A stretch of DNA of 64,000 nucleotides from Bacillota bacterium (GTDB lineage Bacteria > Bacillota > Clostridia > Christensenellales > Aristaeellaceae), in the NCBI GenBank assembly GCA_023459275.1, contig JAEWVC010000105.1:1-64000 (forward strand), read 5' to 3'. Below, piece by piece: positions 33,338 to 42,277 of the stretch (position 1 is its first letter; every line of letters starts with the position of its first letter). A program made the translations under genes and the position numbers. The notes below the pieces were generated by a model. The model made no database searches. It was not told the DNA's origin and worked only from the letters and a program-made list of their open reading frames with translations.

Positions 33338-34683
33338 AGCTTACCTACAAGCTGTTTTTGATGATGCTTGCGGTGTTTTTGCTGCATACAGCCCTGGGCA
33401 GCGGGATCATCATCCGGCAGAGCTTTCTTGCAGCCGTTAAGACGGAAACGGACAGGGCGCTTGCGGAGGAGGCCATCATCGCGGCATCCCTGTACCAGCG
33501 GGTCAAGGGACTGGATATCCAGCCCCTTCGGGATGAAATGGAAACTCAAAACGCATTTTACGGCGCCCAGGGCGTGACGCTCACGCTGCTGAAGGACGGG
33601 CGCACATTATGGGGTGGCGAGCCGGAGAATACGGAAATCCTGCCGTTAAGGGGCGTGCGCCGCTATACGGTCCAAAACAAGGCGCTGTCCATCTCCCAGG
33701 CTTTGAGCGATTCCCTTACCCTGCTGTATGAAAGGGATATAAGCGGCCTGTACACCAACCGCGACAGGCTGCTTTCCCTGGCGCTCGCGGTCTGCCTGGC
33801 CGGCTCCGTAATGCTTCTGTTCAGCGCCGTGGTCATCGCCAAGGTGATCATGCGGCCTTTGGATACGCTTACAAAGGCGGCGGCGAAAATCGCGTCCGGG
33901 GAGTATGCGGTATCCCTTCCCACAAGGGGGCAGGACGAGACGGCAGAGCTCGCCCAACAGTTTGAAACGATGGCACTGGCCATACAGGCCAGGGAGGAAG
34001 AACTTAAGGATCAGGCGGAGCGCAGGCAGCTTTTTATCGACAGCCTGGCCCATGAGATGCGCACGCCCCTTACCGCTGTGATGGGCTATGCCAGATACCT
34101 GCAAAGCGTGGACGCGGAAGAAGAGGAAAAACAGAAGGCGCTTTCCTACATCGCCGCGGAGGCGGGACGGCTGAAAAGCCTGGATGAAACACTGATGGCC
34201 CTTACCCGCATGACCCATGACGGGCCGGATCTTAAGCCTGTAAACATTGTCGCTTTTTTCGAAAAGGCGGCGGAGCAGGCGTGTCCCTCATATGCGGAAA
34301 AGGGCGTCACGCTATCCGTGGAGGCAGGGGAAGGCGCATGGCTGGGCGAGGAGGCGCTGCTTCTTTTGGTCGCTTCCAATCTTTTGCAAAACGCGCTGCA
34401 TGCCAGCAAGCCCGGGGACACCGTCACCTTATCGGGCGGGCCCGGAAGCCTCACTGTTTCGGACAGGGGCATCGGCATGACCATGGAACAGGTCCAGAGG
34501 GCGTGCGAGCCCTTCTACAAGGCGGACAAGGCCCGCACCTGCAAGGCCGGAGGCGCGGGACTGGGGCTGACGCTGGTCAGCAAGGCCGCCGGGTTGATGG
34601 GCGCGCATCTTTCGCTCACCTCCAGCCCTGGTGAGGGCACCACGGCCTCCCTCGTTTTTGACAACACTGTTACATCCGTGTGA
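33334..34683 (+). CDS. Sensor histidine kinase
   Basis: A 449-aa membrane kinase. Helix 1 spans about 8-28, followed by an extracellular sensor of ~110 residues, helix 2 about 147-170 and HAMP about 170-225. The dimerisation domain has H240 in DSLAHEMRTPLTAV. The ATPase domain shows the N-box NLLQNALHAS, DRGIGM and GGAGLGLTL. It should autophosphorylate and pass phosphate to D51 of the coupled regulator. The signal is unknown. Confidence 0.88.
   Translation: MKLTYKLFLMMLAVFLLHTALGSGIIIRQSFLAAVKTETDRALAEEAIIAASLYQRVKGLDIQPLRDEMETQNAFYGAQGVTLTLLKDGRTLWGGEPENTEILPLRGVRRYTVQNKALSISQALSDSLTLLYERDISGLYTNRDRLLSLALAVCLAGSVMLLFSAVVIAKVIMRPLDTLTKAAAKIASGEYAVSLPTRGQDETAELAQQFETMALAIQAREEELKDQAERRQLFIDSLAHEMRTPLTAVMGYARYLQSVDAEEEEKQKALSYIAAEAGRLKSLDETLMALTRMTHDGPDLKPVNIVAFFEKAAEQACPSYAEKGVTLSVEAGEGAWLGEEALLLLVASNLLQNALHASKPGDTVTLSGGPGSLTVSDRGIGMTMEQVQRACEPFYKADKARTCKAGGAGLGLTLVSKAAGLMGAHLSLTSSPGEGTTASLVFDNTVTSV
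34657..34674 (+). promoter_or_regulatory. Second direct-repeat box (TTGACAACACTGTTACA) before the exported-protein gene
   Basis: It shares ACAACACTGTTACA exactly with the box before the response regulator and lies in the last codons of the kinase gene, about 70 nt before the next start. It includes a TTGACA hexamer that could also act as a -35. Confidence 0.45.
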
Positions 34684-34742
34684 ATACTTGGCAACGCAGC
34701 CTAGGTAGAATGAAGCTACCAAAACACGGAAGGAGAAATACC

Positions 34743-36122
34743 ATGGAAACGAAGCTTACCCACGGAAGACAAGTATTTGCCGTGCTGCTTATTGCCCTTG
34801 TCCTCATCGCCCTTTGTACAGGCGGACTGTGGCTGTATGTAAGGCAGGCCAACGCAGAAACGGGCGTTGTGGAAACGGCGGAGGCATCCCTGCCTAAAGA
34901 AAGCGCGGTGGCGGTCACAAAAGAGAAGTACGACAACTTCCCCTCCAACGCAAGCGAGGAGGACCTTGAGACCTGGTATCAGGGCTATGGCCTGACAAAG
35001 GACGAAAAGACAAGGCTTGTCAAATTGCAGGCGGACTACACAGCCGGTACGCGCCCTGCGGGAAAAGCGCCCACGATGCCGGCGGAAACGGGATTTGCCA
35101 TCCTGCCCCTTGATCCCGGCAGCTATGCCGGCATGGCGGAATACTATTTCCTGCCGAATCAAAAGCTGACCGACGAACAGCTTTTACAGCTGATCGCCTA
35201 CGGGGAGGAAAAAGGAGAGCCCTTCACCGCGGACACGCTTTCGGTGAAGAACTCCATGCGCGGCGGGGCCATGGAGACCAACCGCTTCCGCTCCGCGGGG
35301 GAAAACGCCCGGCGCGACATCCTGTTCAAACGGATTGTGGAGGAAGGCCTTCGTCCGGAAACCCCGGACACGGGGGAGATCACCCTGCCCCTTTCCACGG
35401 TGGCGGATATTCCCATGAATCAGGAAGCGAATTACGGGCTGGACGCATTCCATTTCAACCCTGTCCGCGAGATGACGGATGAGGAGATCGTTACGGAGCT
35501 TATGCTGGGCACCGATCCCGGCTATTACCTGAATCCCTTGGCGGATGCCAGCCTTGACCCGGTTGCGGACGCTGCCAAGGCAAGAGCCATCCTGGAGGAT
35601 GCGCTGAACATGCCCCTTTGCGCCAGGAAGGATATGTTTCAATACACCCGTGAGGAGGGCACCGGTTCAAAGCTCTTTCAGGTGACCTACGATACACCCA
35701 AAATCAACAGGCAGGAAGGCTCATACTCCCTCAAAATGGACCTGGAAAGCGGACAGTGCTACAAGCTTTTTTCCAGCGTCACGGATGACAGCCTGTATTA
35801 TTATACCGAGGACGGAACACTGGTATATGGCTCGAAGGACAATAGCTCCACCGTCAAGGTAGATATTCAGGACACACGCTGCCAAAAAAGCGCCGGGGAG
35901 GCATTGGAGAAGCTGACAGGGTTCAAGGTGGTTCAAATGGAGCCTATGATGGAGACCGTCATCGGCGGCACATATAAAAAGGGTGTGTTGATTGCTGCTC
36001 AGATGGAGGACGGGAAAGTTTATCAGGTTGGCGTACAATATGAGGACGCTGCGGTGACCGGCATTGATTATCAGCCGGATTGGAAGACCCTTGAGGACTT
36101 GAAAAAGACCTGGCAACCATAA
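34743..36122 (+). CDS. Membrane-anchored extracellular protein of unknown function, two-component target
   Basis: A 459-aa protein I do not recognise. One membrane segment (about 11-33) after a basic N-terminus leaves about 420 residues outside. Two short similar motifs, TDEQLLQLIAYGEEKGEPF and MTDEEIVTELMLGTDPG, suggest repeated helical units. The C-terminal ~150 residues (SYSLKMDLESGQCY, GVQYEDAAVTGIDY) read like PepSY-type beta/alpha modules. The ATG follows GGAAGGAG. Location after the sensor kinase with the shared operator suggests it is a sensor accessory or main output of that system. Confidence 0.6.
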   Translation: METKLTHGRQVFAVLLIALVLIALCTGGLWLYVRQANAETGVVETAEASLPKESAVAVTKEKYDNFPSNASEEDLETWYQGYGLTKDEKTRLVKLQADYTAGTRPAGKAPTMPAETGFAILPLDPGSYAGMAEYYFLPNQKLTDEQLLQLIAYGEEKGEPFTADTLSVKNSMRGGAMETNRFRSAGENARRDILFKRIVEEGLRPETPDTGEITLPLSTVADIPMNQEANYGLDAFHFNPVREMTDEEIVTELMLGTDPGYYLNPLADASLDPVADAAKARAILEDALNMPLCARKDMFQYTREEGTGSKLFQVTYDTPKINRQEGSYSLKMDLESGQCYKLFSSVTDDSLYYYTEDGTLVYGSKDNSSTVKVDIQDTRCQKSAGEALEKLTGFKVVQMEPMMETVIGGTYKKGVLIAAQMEDGKVYQVGVQYEDAAVTGIDYQPDWKTLEDLKKTWQP

Positions 36123-36140
36123 ACCGTACAAATGGAAAAC

Positions 36141-36175
36141 GCCCTGCCGCATGGCCAAAAGCCGGACGGCAGGGC
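36141..36175 (+). terminator. Hairpin after the exported-protein gene
   Basis: A 9-bp stem GCCCTGCCG / CGGCAGGGC with an inner GGC-CAAAA-GCC, 18 nt after the stop; only a weak T-rich tail follows. Confidence 0.5.
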
Positions 36176-36219
36176 ATACATTGCTTTCATGGGCCGAATG
36201 GTTTGCAAAGGGCTGTCAC

Positions 36220-36372
36220 ACCAAGTTTATATTCTGCATATTGTTATTCAATATAAAGGGTTTCGCGTCTGCGGACGCAACCAAAGGGCTTTCCGGCCGC
36301 CCTTTGGTTGCCTTCGGGTGCCGTCTCCATGGATATTCATGCGGTTATGCAACTATTGCGACAGCCTCTTCC
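36220..36372 (+). repeat. Repeat family B, copy 1
   Basis: The core 36262-36366 matches the reverse complement of 51287-51397. Shared landmarks are CGCGTCTGCGGACGC, CCAAAGGGCTTTCCGG, CGCCCTTTGG, CTTCGGGTGCC, CATGCGGTTATGC, ACTATTG and GACAGC. The first two palindromic blocks form stem-loops. Confidence 0.7.
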
Positions 36373-36423
36373 CACACCCATCCCTCAAAAACGGCCATTT
36401 TATATTCTCCCTAAACAGGGATT

Positions 36424-36473
36424 CCAAAGGGATGTATCCCTTTGGCGGGGGTGCAGGGGGCGGCGCCCCCTGC
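36424..36473 (-). terminator. Tandem palindromic hairpins after typA
   Basis: Two perfect stems directly follow the typA stop on the minus strand: GCAGGGGGC/GCCCCCTGC overlapping the stop codon, then CCAAAGGGAT/ATCCCTTTGG. There is no strong T-run. Confidence 0.45.
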
Positions 36474-38287
36474 TACCGCCTGTTGGCCTTCATGCGCAGG
36501 TCGTGGCTTAGCTGGCGCTTGCGCATGCGCAGGGACTTGGGTGTAATCTCCAAAAGCTCATCATCGTCAATAAACTCCAGGCATTCTTCCAGCGTGAGGG
36601 GATGCACGGAGATCAGGCGCAGACTTTCCTCGGCGGAGGCGGCGTTTCTTGTGTTGGTCACGTGTTTTTTCTTGCAGACGTTCACCACCAGGTCGCCGGG
36701 CCGCGCGTTCTGGCCGCAGATCATTCCGGCGTACACGGGAACGCCGGAACCGATGAAAAGCGTGCCCCGGTCCTGGGTGTAGAACAGGCCGTAGGAGGTG
36801 GACTCGCCGGTTTCAAAGCACACCAGCGCGCCCACGTTCCTATGGGGGATGTCCCCCTTCAGCGGCTCGTAACCGTCAAACACCGCAGACATGATGCCCT
36901 CACCCCGGGTATCCGTAAGAAACTCGGAGCGGTAGCCGAACAGCCCCCGGGAGGGGACCACAAATTCCAGCCGCACCCGGTCGCCGCCGCCCATGGAAGC
37001 CAGCACGCCCCGGCGGCGGCCGATCTTTTCGATCACCGCCCCGGCGTAGGCCTGGGGCACATCGGCCACCATCCGCTCCATGGGCTCGCAGGTTTCTCCA
37101 TCTACTTCCCTGTACAAAACTTCGGGTTTTGATACCTGGAACTCGTACCCCTGGCGGCGCATGGTTTCGATCAATATGGACAGGTGCAGTTCGCCCCGCC
37201 CGCACACCTCAAAGGTATCGGGGCTTTCGGTGTCCGTGACCCGGAGGGACACATCCGTTTGCAGCTCCTTGTACAGCCTGGCCCGCAGGTGGCGGCTGGT
37301 GACATACTGCCCCTCCCTGCCGGCAAAGGGGCTGTCGTTGACGGAGAAGCTCATCTTCACCGTGGGCTCGCTGATGCGCACAAAGGGCAGCGCTTCCACC
37401 AGAGCGGGATCGCACACCGTATCGCCGATAGATAAGTCCTCCATACCGGTGAGCGCAATGATGTCGCCCATGGTCACTTCCTGGGCCGGCAGGCGCCTCA
37501 ATCCGTCATAGCGGAATAAACCGCTTAACCGCCAGGGCTGGCTGACAACGCCGGTTTCCGCATTGGTGTGCACCACGGTCATGCCTTCCTTGAGGGTGCC
37601 CCGCTGGATGCGCCCCACGCCGATGCGGCCCACATATTCGTTGTAGTCAATGGTGGAAATCAGCACCTGGGCGGGGCCGTCCAGGTCGCCTACAGGAGCG
37701 GGGATGAACTGCAAAATGGCGTCAAAGAGGGGCTTCAGGTTTTCGCCCGGCTGGTCCATATCAAGGGTGGCGGTGCCCTTGCGGGCGGACACGTACAGGA
37801 TGGGGTGCTCCAGGGTGCTCTCGTCGGCGTTCAGGTCAATCAGAAGGTCCAGGATCTCCCCCACCACTTCCTCGCAGCGGGCGTCGGGCCTGTCCACCTT
37901 GTTGATAACGATCAGTACCTTCAGCTGCAGTTCCAGCGCCTTGCGCAAGACGAACCGCGTCTGGGGCATGGGCCCCTCGAAGCTGTCGATCAAAAGCAGC
38001 ACGCCGTCCACCATCTTCAAAACGCGCTCCACCTCGCCGGAAAAATCGGCGTGGCCGGGGGTGTCCACAATGTTGATGCGGGTGTCGCCGTAGTGCACGG
38101 CGGTGTTTTTGCTTAATATGGTGATGCCGCGCTCCCGCTCCAGGTCGTTGGAGTCCATCACCCGCTCCACCACCTGCTGGTTTTCGCGGTATACGCCGCC
38201 CTGCTTGAGCATCTGGTCCACCAAGGTGGTCTTGCCGTGGTCCACGTGGGCGATAATGGCGATATTCCGAATATCTTCCCGGGTCAT
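36473..38287 (-). CDS. typA: Ribosome-associated GTPase TypA/BipA
   Basis: A 604-aa translational GTPase that binds the ribosome and aids large-subunit assembly and stress growth. The G domain has AHVDHGKTTLVDQ (G1), RGITI (G2), DTPGHADF (G3) and NKVDR (G4). The EF-G-like domains III and V and the TypA-specific C-terminus (NTRNASAEE... near the end) are present. The start is at MTREDIRNIA behind AAAGGAAA; the frame is open 16 codons earlier into repeat A2. Length is normal. Confidence 0.92.
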   Translation of the reverse strand: MTREDIRNIAIIAHVDHGKTTLVDQMLKQGGVYRENQQVVERVMDSNDLERERGITILSKNTAVHYGDTRINIVDTPGHADFSGEVERVLKMVDGVLLLIDSFEGPMPQTRFVLRKALELQLKVLIVINKVDRPDARCEEVVGEILDLLIDLNADESTLEHPILYVSARKGTATLDMDQPGENLKPLFDAILQFIPAPVGDLDGPAQVLISTIDYNEYVGRIGVGRIQRGTLKEGMTVVHTNAETGVVSQPWRLSGLFRYDGLRRLPAQEVTMGDIIALTGMEDLSIGDTVCDPALVEALPFVRISEPTVKMSFSVNDSPFAGREGQYVTSRHLRARLYKELQTDVSLRVTDTESPDTFEVCGRGELHLSILIETMRRQGYEFQVSKPEVLYREVDGETCEPMERMVADVPQAYAGAVIEKIGRRRGVLASMGGGDRVRLEFVVPSRGLFGYRSEFLTDTRGEGIMSAVFDGYEPLKGDIPHRNVGALVCFETGESTSYGLFYTQDRGTLFIGSGVPVYAGMICGQNARPGDLVVNVCKKKHVTNTRNAASAEESLRLISVHPLTLEECLEFIDDDELLEITPKSLRMRKRQLSHDLRMKANRR

Positions 38288-38304
38288 ATATTTGATTTCC
38301 TTTC

Positions 38305-38468
38305 TTATACTATCGTAAAATATTATTTCGTCCAACGCGGCGAGGAGTTTTCGATGCAGGACAAGAGGCCGGAGTGAAGCAACGCCGCGCTACGCTGAAC
38401 GGAAGGCGGCACAGTCCTGCATGAAAAGAACCGCCGCAACGACGAAATAATGTTTGGAAATAGTATTA
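38305..38468. repeat. Repeat family A, copy 2, between typA and prfC
   Basis: The left end TATACTATCGTAAAATATTATTTCGTCC mirrors the right end GACGAAATAATGTTTGGA plus AATAGTATTATT. The middle shares GGCGAGG, TTTTCGATGCA, AGCAACGC, CGCTACGCTGAACGG and AAAAGAACCGCCGCAAC with copy 1. It fills the whole gap, and its right end supplies the prfC stop codon. Confidence 0.75.
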
Positions 38469-40094
38469 TTGGACCGCGTGCCGTGACGCTGTCTCCGCAA
38501 GCGTTAGCCCCGGATTGTTCTCCGTGGCCAGGCGGATGCTCCACTCGTTCTCAAACAGCAGCACATCCCGCTCCTGGCTGTCCCTGGCCCGGCCGCTGGA
38601 GGAGGTGAGCTTCAATTCCTCCACGGGCTTCGGGGTTTTTGTCACCCACCGCACAAAGCGGAAGGGCAGGGTATCCATCAATATTTCCGCGCCGTACTCG
38701 CCTTTTAACCGGTAAGCCAGCACATCGAACTGCAGCACGCCCACCACGCCCACCAGGAATTCCTCCCGGCCCGTTTCCGTGCGCAGGAAGGTCTGGATGG
38801 CCCCCTCCTGGCTTAATTGGGTGATGCCCTTCACAAACTGCTTGCGCTTCATGCTGTCCAGGGGGCGCACCCGGGCAAAATGCTCCGGGGCAAAGACGGG
38901 GATGTCCTCGTAGTGCAGCTTGCGGCCGATGGCCAGGGTATCCCCCAGGCCGAATATTCCCGGGTCGAACAGGCCGATGATATCCCCGGCCCAGGCTTCC
39001 TCCACCGCTTCCCGTTCGTCAGCCATGAACTGCTGGGGCTGCTTCAATTGGATATCCTTGTCGGTGCCGCTGTGCCACACCGTCATGCCCTTTTCAAAGG
39101 CGCCGCTCACCACCCGCAAAAACGCCAGCCGGTCCCGGTGGGCGGGGTTCATGTTTGCCTGGATCTTGAAGATGAAGCCGGAAAATAGCGGGTCCTCCGG
39201 CTCGATCTCCCCCTGGTCGCTCTTTCTGGATAGGGGCGGGGGCGTGTACTGCAGGAATCGCTTCAAAAACGGTTCCACGCCGAAGTTGGTGATGGCCGAA
39301 CCGAAAAACAGCGGCGTCAGTTTTCCCCGCCGTACCTCCTCCAAATGGAAGGCATCGCCCGCCACGTCCAGCAGTTCGATCTCGTCTTTCAGCCGCGAGA
39401 TGTAATGCCCCTGCAAAATATGCCCAAGGGCCGGATCGGAAAGCGGGATTTCCGTCTTTTCCACCTTTTTTTTGCCATGGTCGCCGCCGGTGTACAGGTC
39501 GATGATCTTGCTGTCCCTATGGTACACGCCCTGAAAGTCGCCGTCCACGCCGATAGGCCAGTTCACCGGGTAGGAACGGATGCCCAGCACCGTTTCGATT
39601 TCCTCCATCAGCGCAAAGGGGTCCTTGGCGGCCCTGTCCATCTTGTTGACAAAGGTAAAGATGGGAATGTTGCGGAGGCGGCATACCTTGAACAGCTTGA
39701 TGGTCTGCTCCTCCACGCCTTTGGCCGCGTCGATGAGCATCACCGCCGCGTCGGCCGCCACCAGCACCCGGTAAGTGTCCTCGCTAAAATCCTGGTGGCC
39801 CGGGGTATCCAATATGTTGATGCGGAAGCCGTCAAACTCAAACTGCATGGCGCTGGAAGTAACGGAAATGCCGCGCTGCTTCTCAATCTCCATCCAGTCG
39901 GAAGTGGCGTGGCGCTCCGCTTTGCGCGCCTTCACGCTGCCCGCCTGGCGGATGGCGCCGCCGTAGAGCAAAAGCTTTTCCGTGAGCGTGGTCTTGCCCG
40001 CGTCCGGATGGCTGATAATGGCAAAAGTACGGCGCTTGCTCACCTGTTCGTGCAGCGCCGCCTGAAACTCCGCGGTTCCCGGGTCAAAGAGCAT
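38466..40094 (-). CDS. prfC: Peptide chain release factor 3
   Basis: A 542-aa GTPase that recycles RF1/RF2 from the ribosome. G motifs are SHPDAGKTTLTEK, RGISVTSSAMQF, DTPGHQDFSEDTYR and NKMDR. The RF3-specific YTGGDHGKKK-like stretch and FKIQANMNPAHRDR are present. The start MLFDPGTAEF follows GGGAGGAAC; the frame is open 11 codons earlier. The last codon and TAA lie inside repeat A2. Confidence 0.92.
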   Translation of the reverse strand: MLFDPGTAEFQAALHEQVSKRRTFAIISHPDAGKTTLTEKLLLYGGAIRQAGSVKARKAERHATSDWMEIEKQRGISVTSSAMQFEFDGFRINILDTPGHQDFSEDTYRVLVAADAAVMLIDAAKGVEEQTIKLFKVCRLRNIPIFTFVNKMDRAAKDPFALMEEIETVLGIRSYPVNWPIGVDGDFQGVYHRDSKIIDLYTGGDHGKKKVEKTEIPLSDPALGHILQGHYISRLKDEIELLDVAGDAFHLEEVRRGKLTPLFFGSAITNFGVEPFLKRFLQYTPPPLSRKSDQGEIEPEDPLFSGFIFKIQANMNPAHRDRLAFLRVVSGAFEKGMTVWHSGTDKDIQLKQPQQFMADEREAVEEAWAGDIIGLFDPGIFGLGDTLAIGRKLHYEDIPVFAPEHFARVRPLDSMKRKQFVKGITQLSQEGAIQTFLRTETGREEFLVGVVGVLQFDVLAYRLKGEYGAEILMDTLPFRFVRWVTKTPKPVEELKLTSSSGRARDSQERDVLLFENEWSIRLATENNPGLTLAETASRHAVQ

Positions 40095-40221
40095 GCTTGT
40101 TCCTCCCAGCGGTAGTATGGAAGCCAATTTGTTATTTTACTATAGGAGGGAAAGGGATGTCAATCGGAGAAAGTCTCCGAAAACGGCGGGAAGGGAGCTT
40201 TTTGTAAAAATCCCCCTTCCC

Positions 40222-40316
40222 ATTCCATCTGGCTCAATCGTCGCCGTGGTCACTGCCGTTCCCCCGGCTTGTTTCGCCAGCCTCCTCCACCCCGTCCTTC
40301 TCCGCCACAGGCGGGG
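40222..40316 (-). repeat. Repeat family C, copy 1
   Basis: On the minus strand it reads GTGGCGGAG, GGAGGAGGCTGGCGAAAC, AGCC, CGG.AG, then CGATTGAGCCAGATGG. The same order occurs at 60312-60402 on the plus strand. Small shifts between the copies break any shared reading frame. Confidence 0.6.
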
Positions 40317-40410
40317 GCGGGGCTGCGGAGCCCATCCCCGAAAAACTTGATAAGCGAATCTTCCGCCAGATATTTTTGTGAAGGTGCCCTGTGCCTTTGT
40401 TTCTCCCCCG

Positions 40411-40439
40411 TTGCGCCGTAGCCTGCACTATGGTAAGAT
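40411..40439 (+). promoter_or_regulatory. Candidate argS promoter
   Basis: TTGCGC (40411-40416) and TAAGAT (40434-40439) are spaced 17 nt apart, about 40 nt before the start codon. Confidence 0.4.
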
Positions 40440-40480
40440 AAACAGAATCCAATTACCAAGCGCCCGAAGGAGTGGGGACC

Positions 40481-42199
40481 ATGGACATGAAATCCCGCAT
40501 TGCGGCATTGATTGAAGACGGCATGAAGGCCGCCTGGCCCGGCATCGCCAGCCTGCCCGGACAGGAGGAAATCGCCGGATTTTTGGAAATTCCACCATCC
40601 AGGGAAATGGGCGATTATGCCTTTCCCTGCTTCCGCCTGGCCAAAGCGCTGCGGGCGGCGCCACCCATGATCGCCGCAAAGCTTCAAAGCACCATCGACG
40701 CGCCGCAGGTTGCCCGGCTGAACTGCGCGGGCGGCTACCTGAACTTTTATTTGAACCGGGCGAACTTTGCCAAGGAAACGCTGCAGGCTGTCCTCGCCGC
40801 CGGGGAAGCGTGGGGCGCTTCCAACGAAGGCGCGGGCAAAACGGTGTGCCTGGACTATTCCTCCATCAATATCGCCAAGCGGTTCCATATCGGCCACTTG
40901 AGCACCACCATGATCGGCCACAGCCTGAAGCGCATCTTCGATTTTCTGGGCTATAAGACCGTGGGGATCAACCATCTGGGGGATTGGGGAACGCAGTTTG
41001 GCAAGATGCTCTCCGCCTATAAGCGCTGGGGCACGGAAAAAGGCGTAGAGGAGGGCGGCGTGCAGGCGCTGGTGGACCTGTACGTGCGCTTCCATGAGGA
41101 GGCGGAAAAGGACCCGGCATTGGAGGACGAGGGCCGGGCCTGGTTCAAGAAAATTGAGGACGGCGACGGGGAAGCGCTGCGCATTTTCAACTGGTTCAAG
41201 GACATGACGCTTAAGGACACAAAAAAGGTATACGACCTGCTGGGCGTATCCTTTGATTACTATACCGGCGAGAGCTTTTACAACGACAAGATGGACCGGG
41301 TGGTCCGGGAGCTGAAAGAGGACGGCCTGCTCACCATAAGCGACGGCGCGTCCATCGTGGATCTGGAAGCGTACAAGATGCCCCCCTGCCTGATCCTGAA
41401 ACGTGACGGGGCCACGCTCTATGCCACAAGGGATATCGCGGCGGCGCTGTACCGGTATGACACCTTCCATTTTGATAAATGCCTGTATGTGGTGGCCTAC
41501 CAGCAGGACCTGCATTTCCGCCAATGGATCAAGGTGGTGGAACTGATGGGCTATCCCTTTGCCAAAGACCTGATCCACGTGCCTTTCGGCATGATTTCCT
41601 ACGAAGGGCAAACCTTATCCACCCGCAAGGGGCACATCGTCTACCTGGAGGAATTGCTGGAAAAGGCCCGGGAGAAGGCGCTGGCCATCATTGAGGAAAA
41701 GAGCCCGAACCTAATCAACAAGGATGAGGTGGCCCGGCAGGTGGGCATCGGCGCGGTGATCTATGCCGACCTGCAAAACAACCGCATCAAGGATATCGAC
41801 TTCTGGTGGGACCGCGCGCTGAACTTTGACGGGGAGACCGGGCCTTATGTGCAGTATACCCATGCCCGGTGCTGCTCCCTTTTACGGAAGGCGGAGGAGG
41901 CCAACCTGCCGGAGCCGGACTACGAGGCCCTTACCGACGACGAGGCCCAGGAGATTCTGCGCCAATTGTCCCGGTTCCCGGAAACGGTGGCGGAGGCCGC
42001 CCTGCGCTATGAGCCCTCCATCCTCACAAGGGCGGTTACGGACCTTTGCCAGGCGTACAATAAGTTCTATTACGAGCACCGCATCCTGGATGAGGGGGAC
42101 GGCCTGGCCGCCGCCCGGGTAAAGCTCACCCAAGCCGTAAAGAGCGTGGTAAAACGCGGATTGTACCTGATCGGCATGGAGGCGCCGGAACGGATGTAA
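40481..42199 (+). CDS. argS: Arginyl-tRNA synthetase
   Basis: A 572-aa class I synthetase charging tRNA-Arg. HIGH appears as FHIGHLSTT, preceded by SSINIAK. The KMSKS-like loop is LSTRKGHIVYLEELL and the C-terminal anticodon-binding helical bundle ends YLIGMEAPERM. The ATG follows GAAGGAG; an alternative Met lies two codons in. It is monocistronic: a bidirectional terminator follows. Confidence 0.92.
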   Translation: MDMKSRIAALIEDGMKAAWPGIASLPGQEEIAGFLEIPPSREMGDYAFPCFRLAKALRAAPPMIAAKLQSTIDAPQVARLNCAGGYLNFYLNRANFAKETLQAVLAAGEAWGASNEGAGKTVCLDYSSINIAKRFHIGHLSTTMIGHSLKRIFDFLGYKTVGINHLGDWGTQFGKMLSAYKRWGTEKGVEEGGVQALVDLYVRFHEEAEKDPALEDEGRAWFKKIEDGDGEALRIFNWFKDMTLKDTKKVYDLLGVSFDYYTGESFYNDKMDRVVRELKEDGLLTISDGASIVDLEAYKMPPCLILKRDGATLYATRDIAAALYRYDTFHFDKCLYVVAYQQDLHFRQWIKVVELMGYPFAKDLIHVPFGMISYEGQTLSTRKGHIVYLEELLEKAREKALAIIEEKSPNLINKDEVARQVGIGAVIYADLQNNRIKDIDFWWDRALNFDGETGPYVQYTHARCCSLLRKAEEANLPEPDYEALTDDEAQEILRQLSRFPETVAEAALRYEPSILTRAVTDLCQAYNKFYYEHRILDEGDGLAAARVKLTQAVKSVVKRGLYLIGMEAPERM

Positions 42200-42244
42200 T
42201 CTCCGCCTTCCTTTTCGCCACACCGGAGCTGCGGATTTTTAAAA

Positions 42245-42270
42245 GGAGAGGGGCTTTCTTACGCCCCTCC
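42245..42270. terminator. Bidirectional terminator between argS and the TipA-like gene
   Basis: The stem GGAG-A-GGGGC / GCCCCTCC has CTTTCC on the plus side and TTTT on the minus side, serving both convergent genes. Confidence 0.65.
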
Positions 42271-42277
42271 CTTTCCA

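Larger units (their letters stand above)
36123..36472. other. 350-nt convergent intergenic region: hairpins and repeat B copy 1
   Basis: No gene is supported. It contains the hairpin 36141-36175, repeat B1 (36220-36372) and two palindromes just after typA: CCAAAGGGAT-GT-ATCCCTTTGG (36424-36445) and GCAGGGGGC-GGC-GCCCCCTGC (36453-36473). Confidence 0.6.
40095..40480. other. 386-nt divergent intergenic region: hairpin, repeat C copy 1, argS promoter
   Basis: It contains a small stem CGGAG/CTCCG (40165-40179), a long GGGAAGGG-rich hairpin (40188-40221), repeat C1 (40222-40316), a GAAAAACTT fragment near 40340 resembling repeat D, and the argS promoter. No gene is supported. Confidence 0.55.

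Noticed and set aside
36132..36782. Protein-level similarity between frames in repeat B copies
   Set aside because: Both frames are fragments inside the dispersed repeat, lack starts with ribosome sites and run antisense into typA or pheA, so the similarity reflects the DNA repeat.
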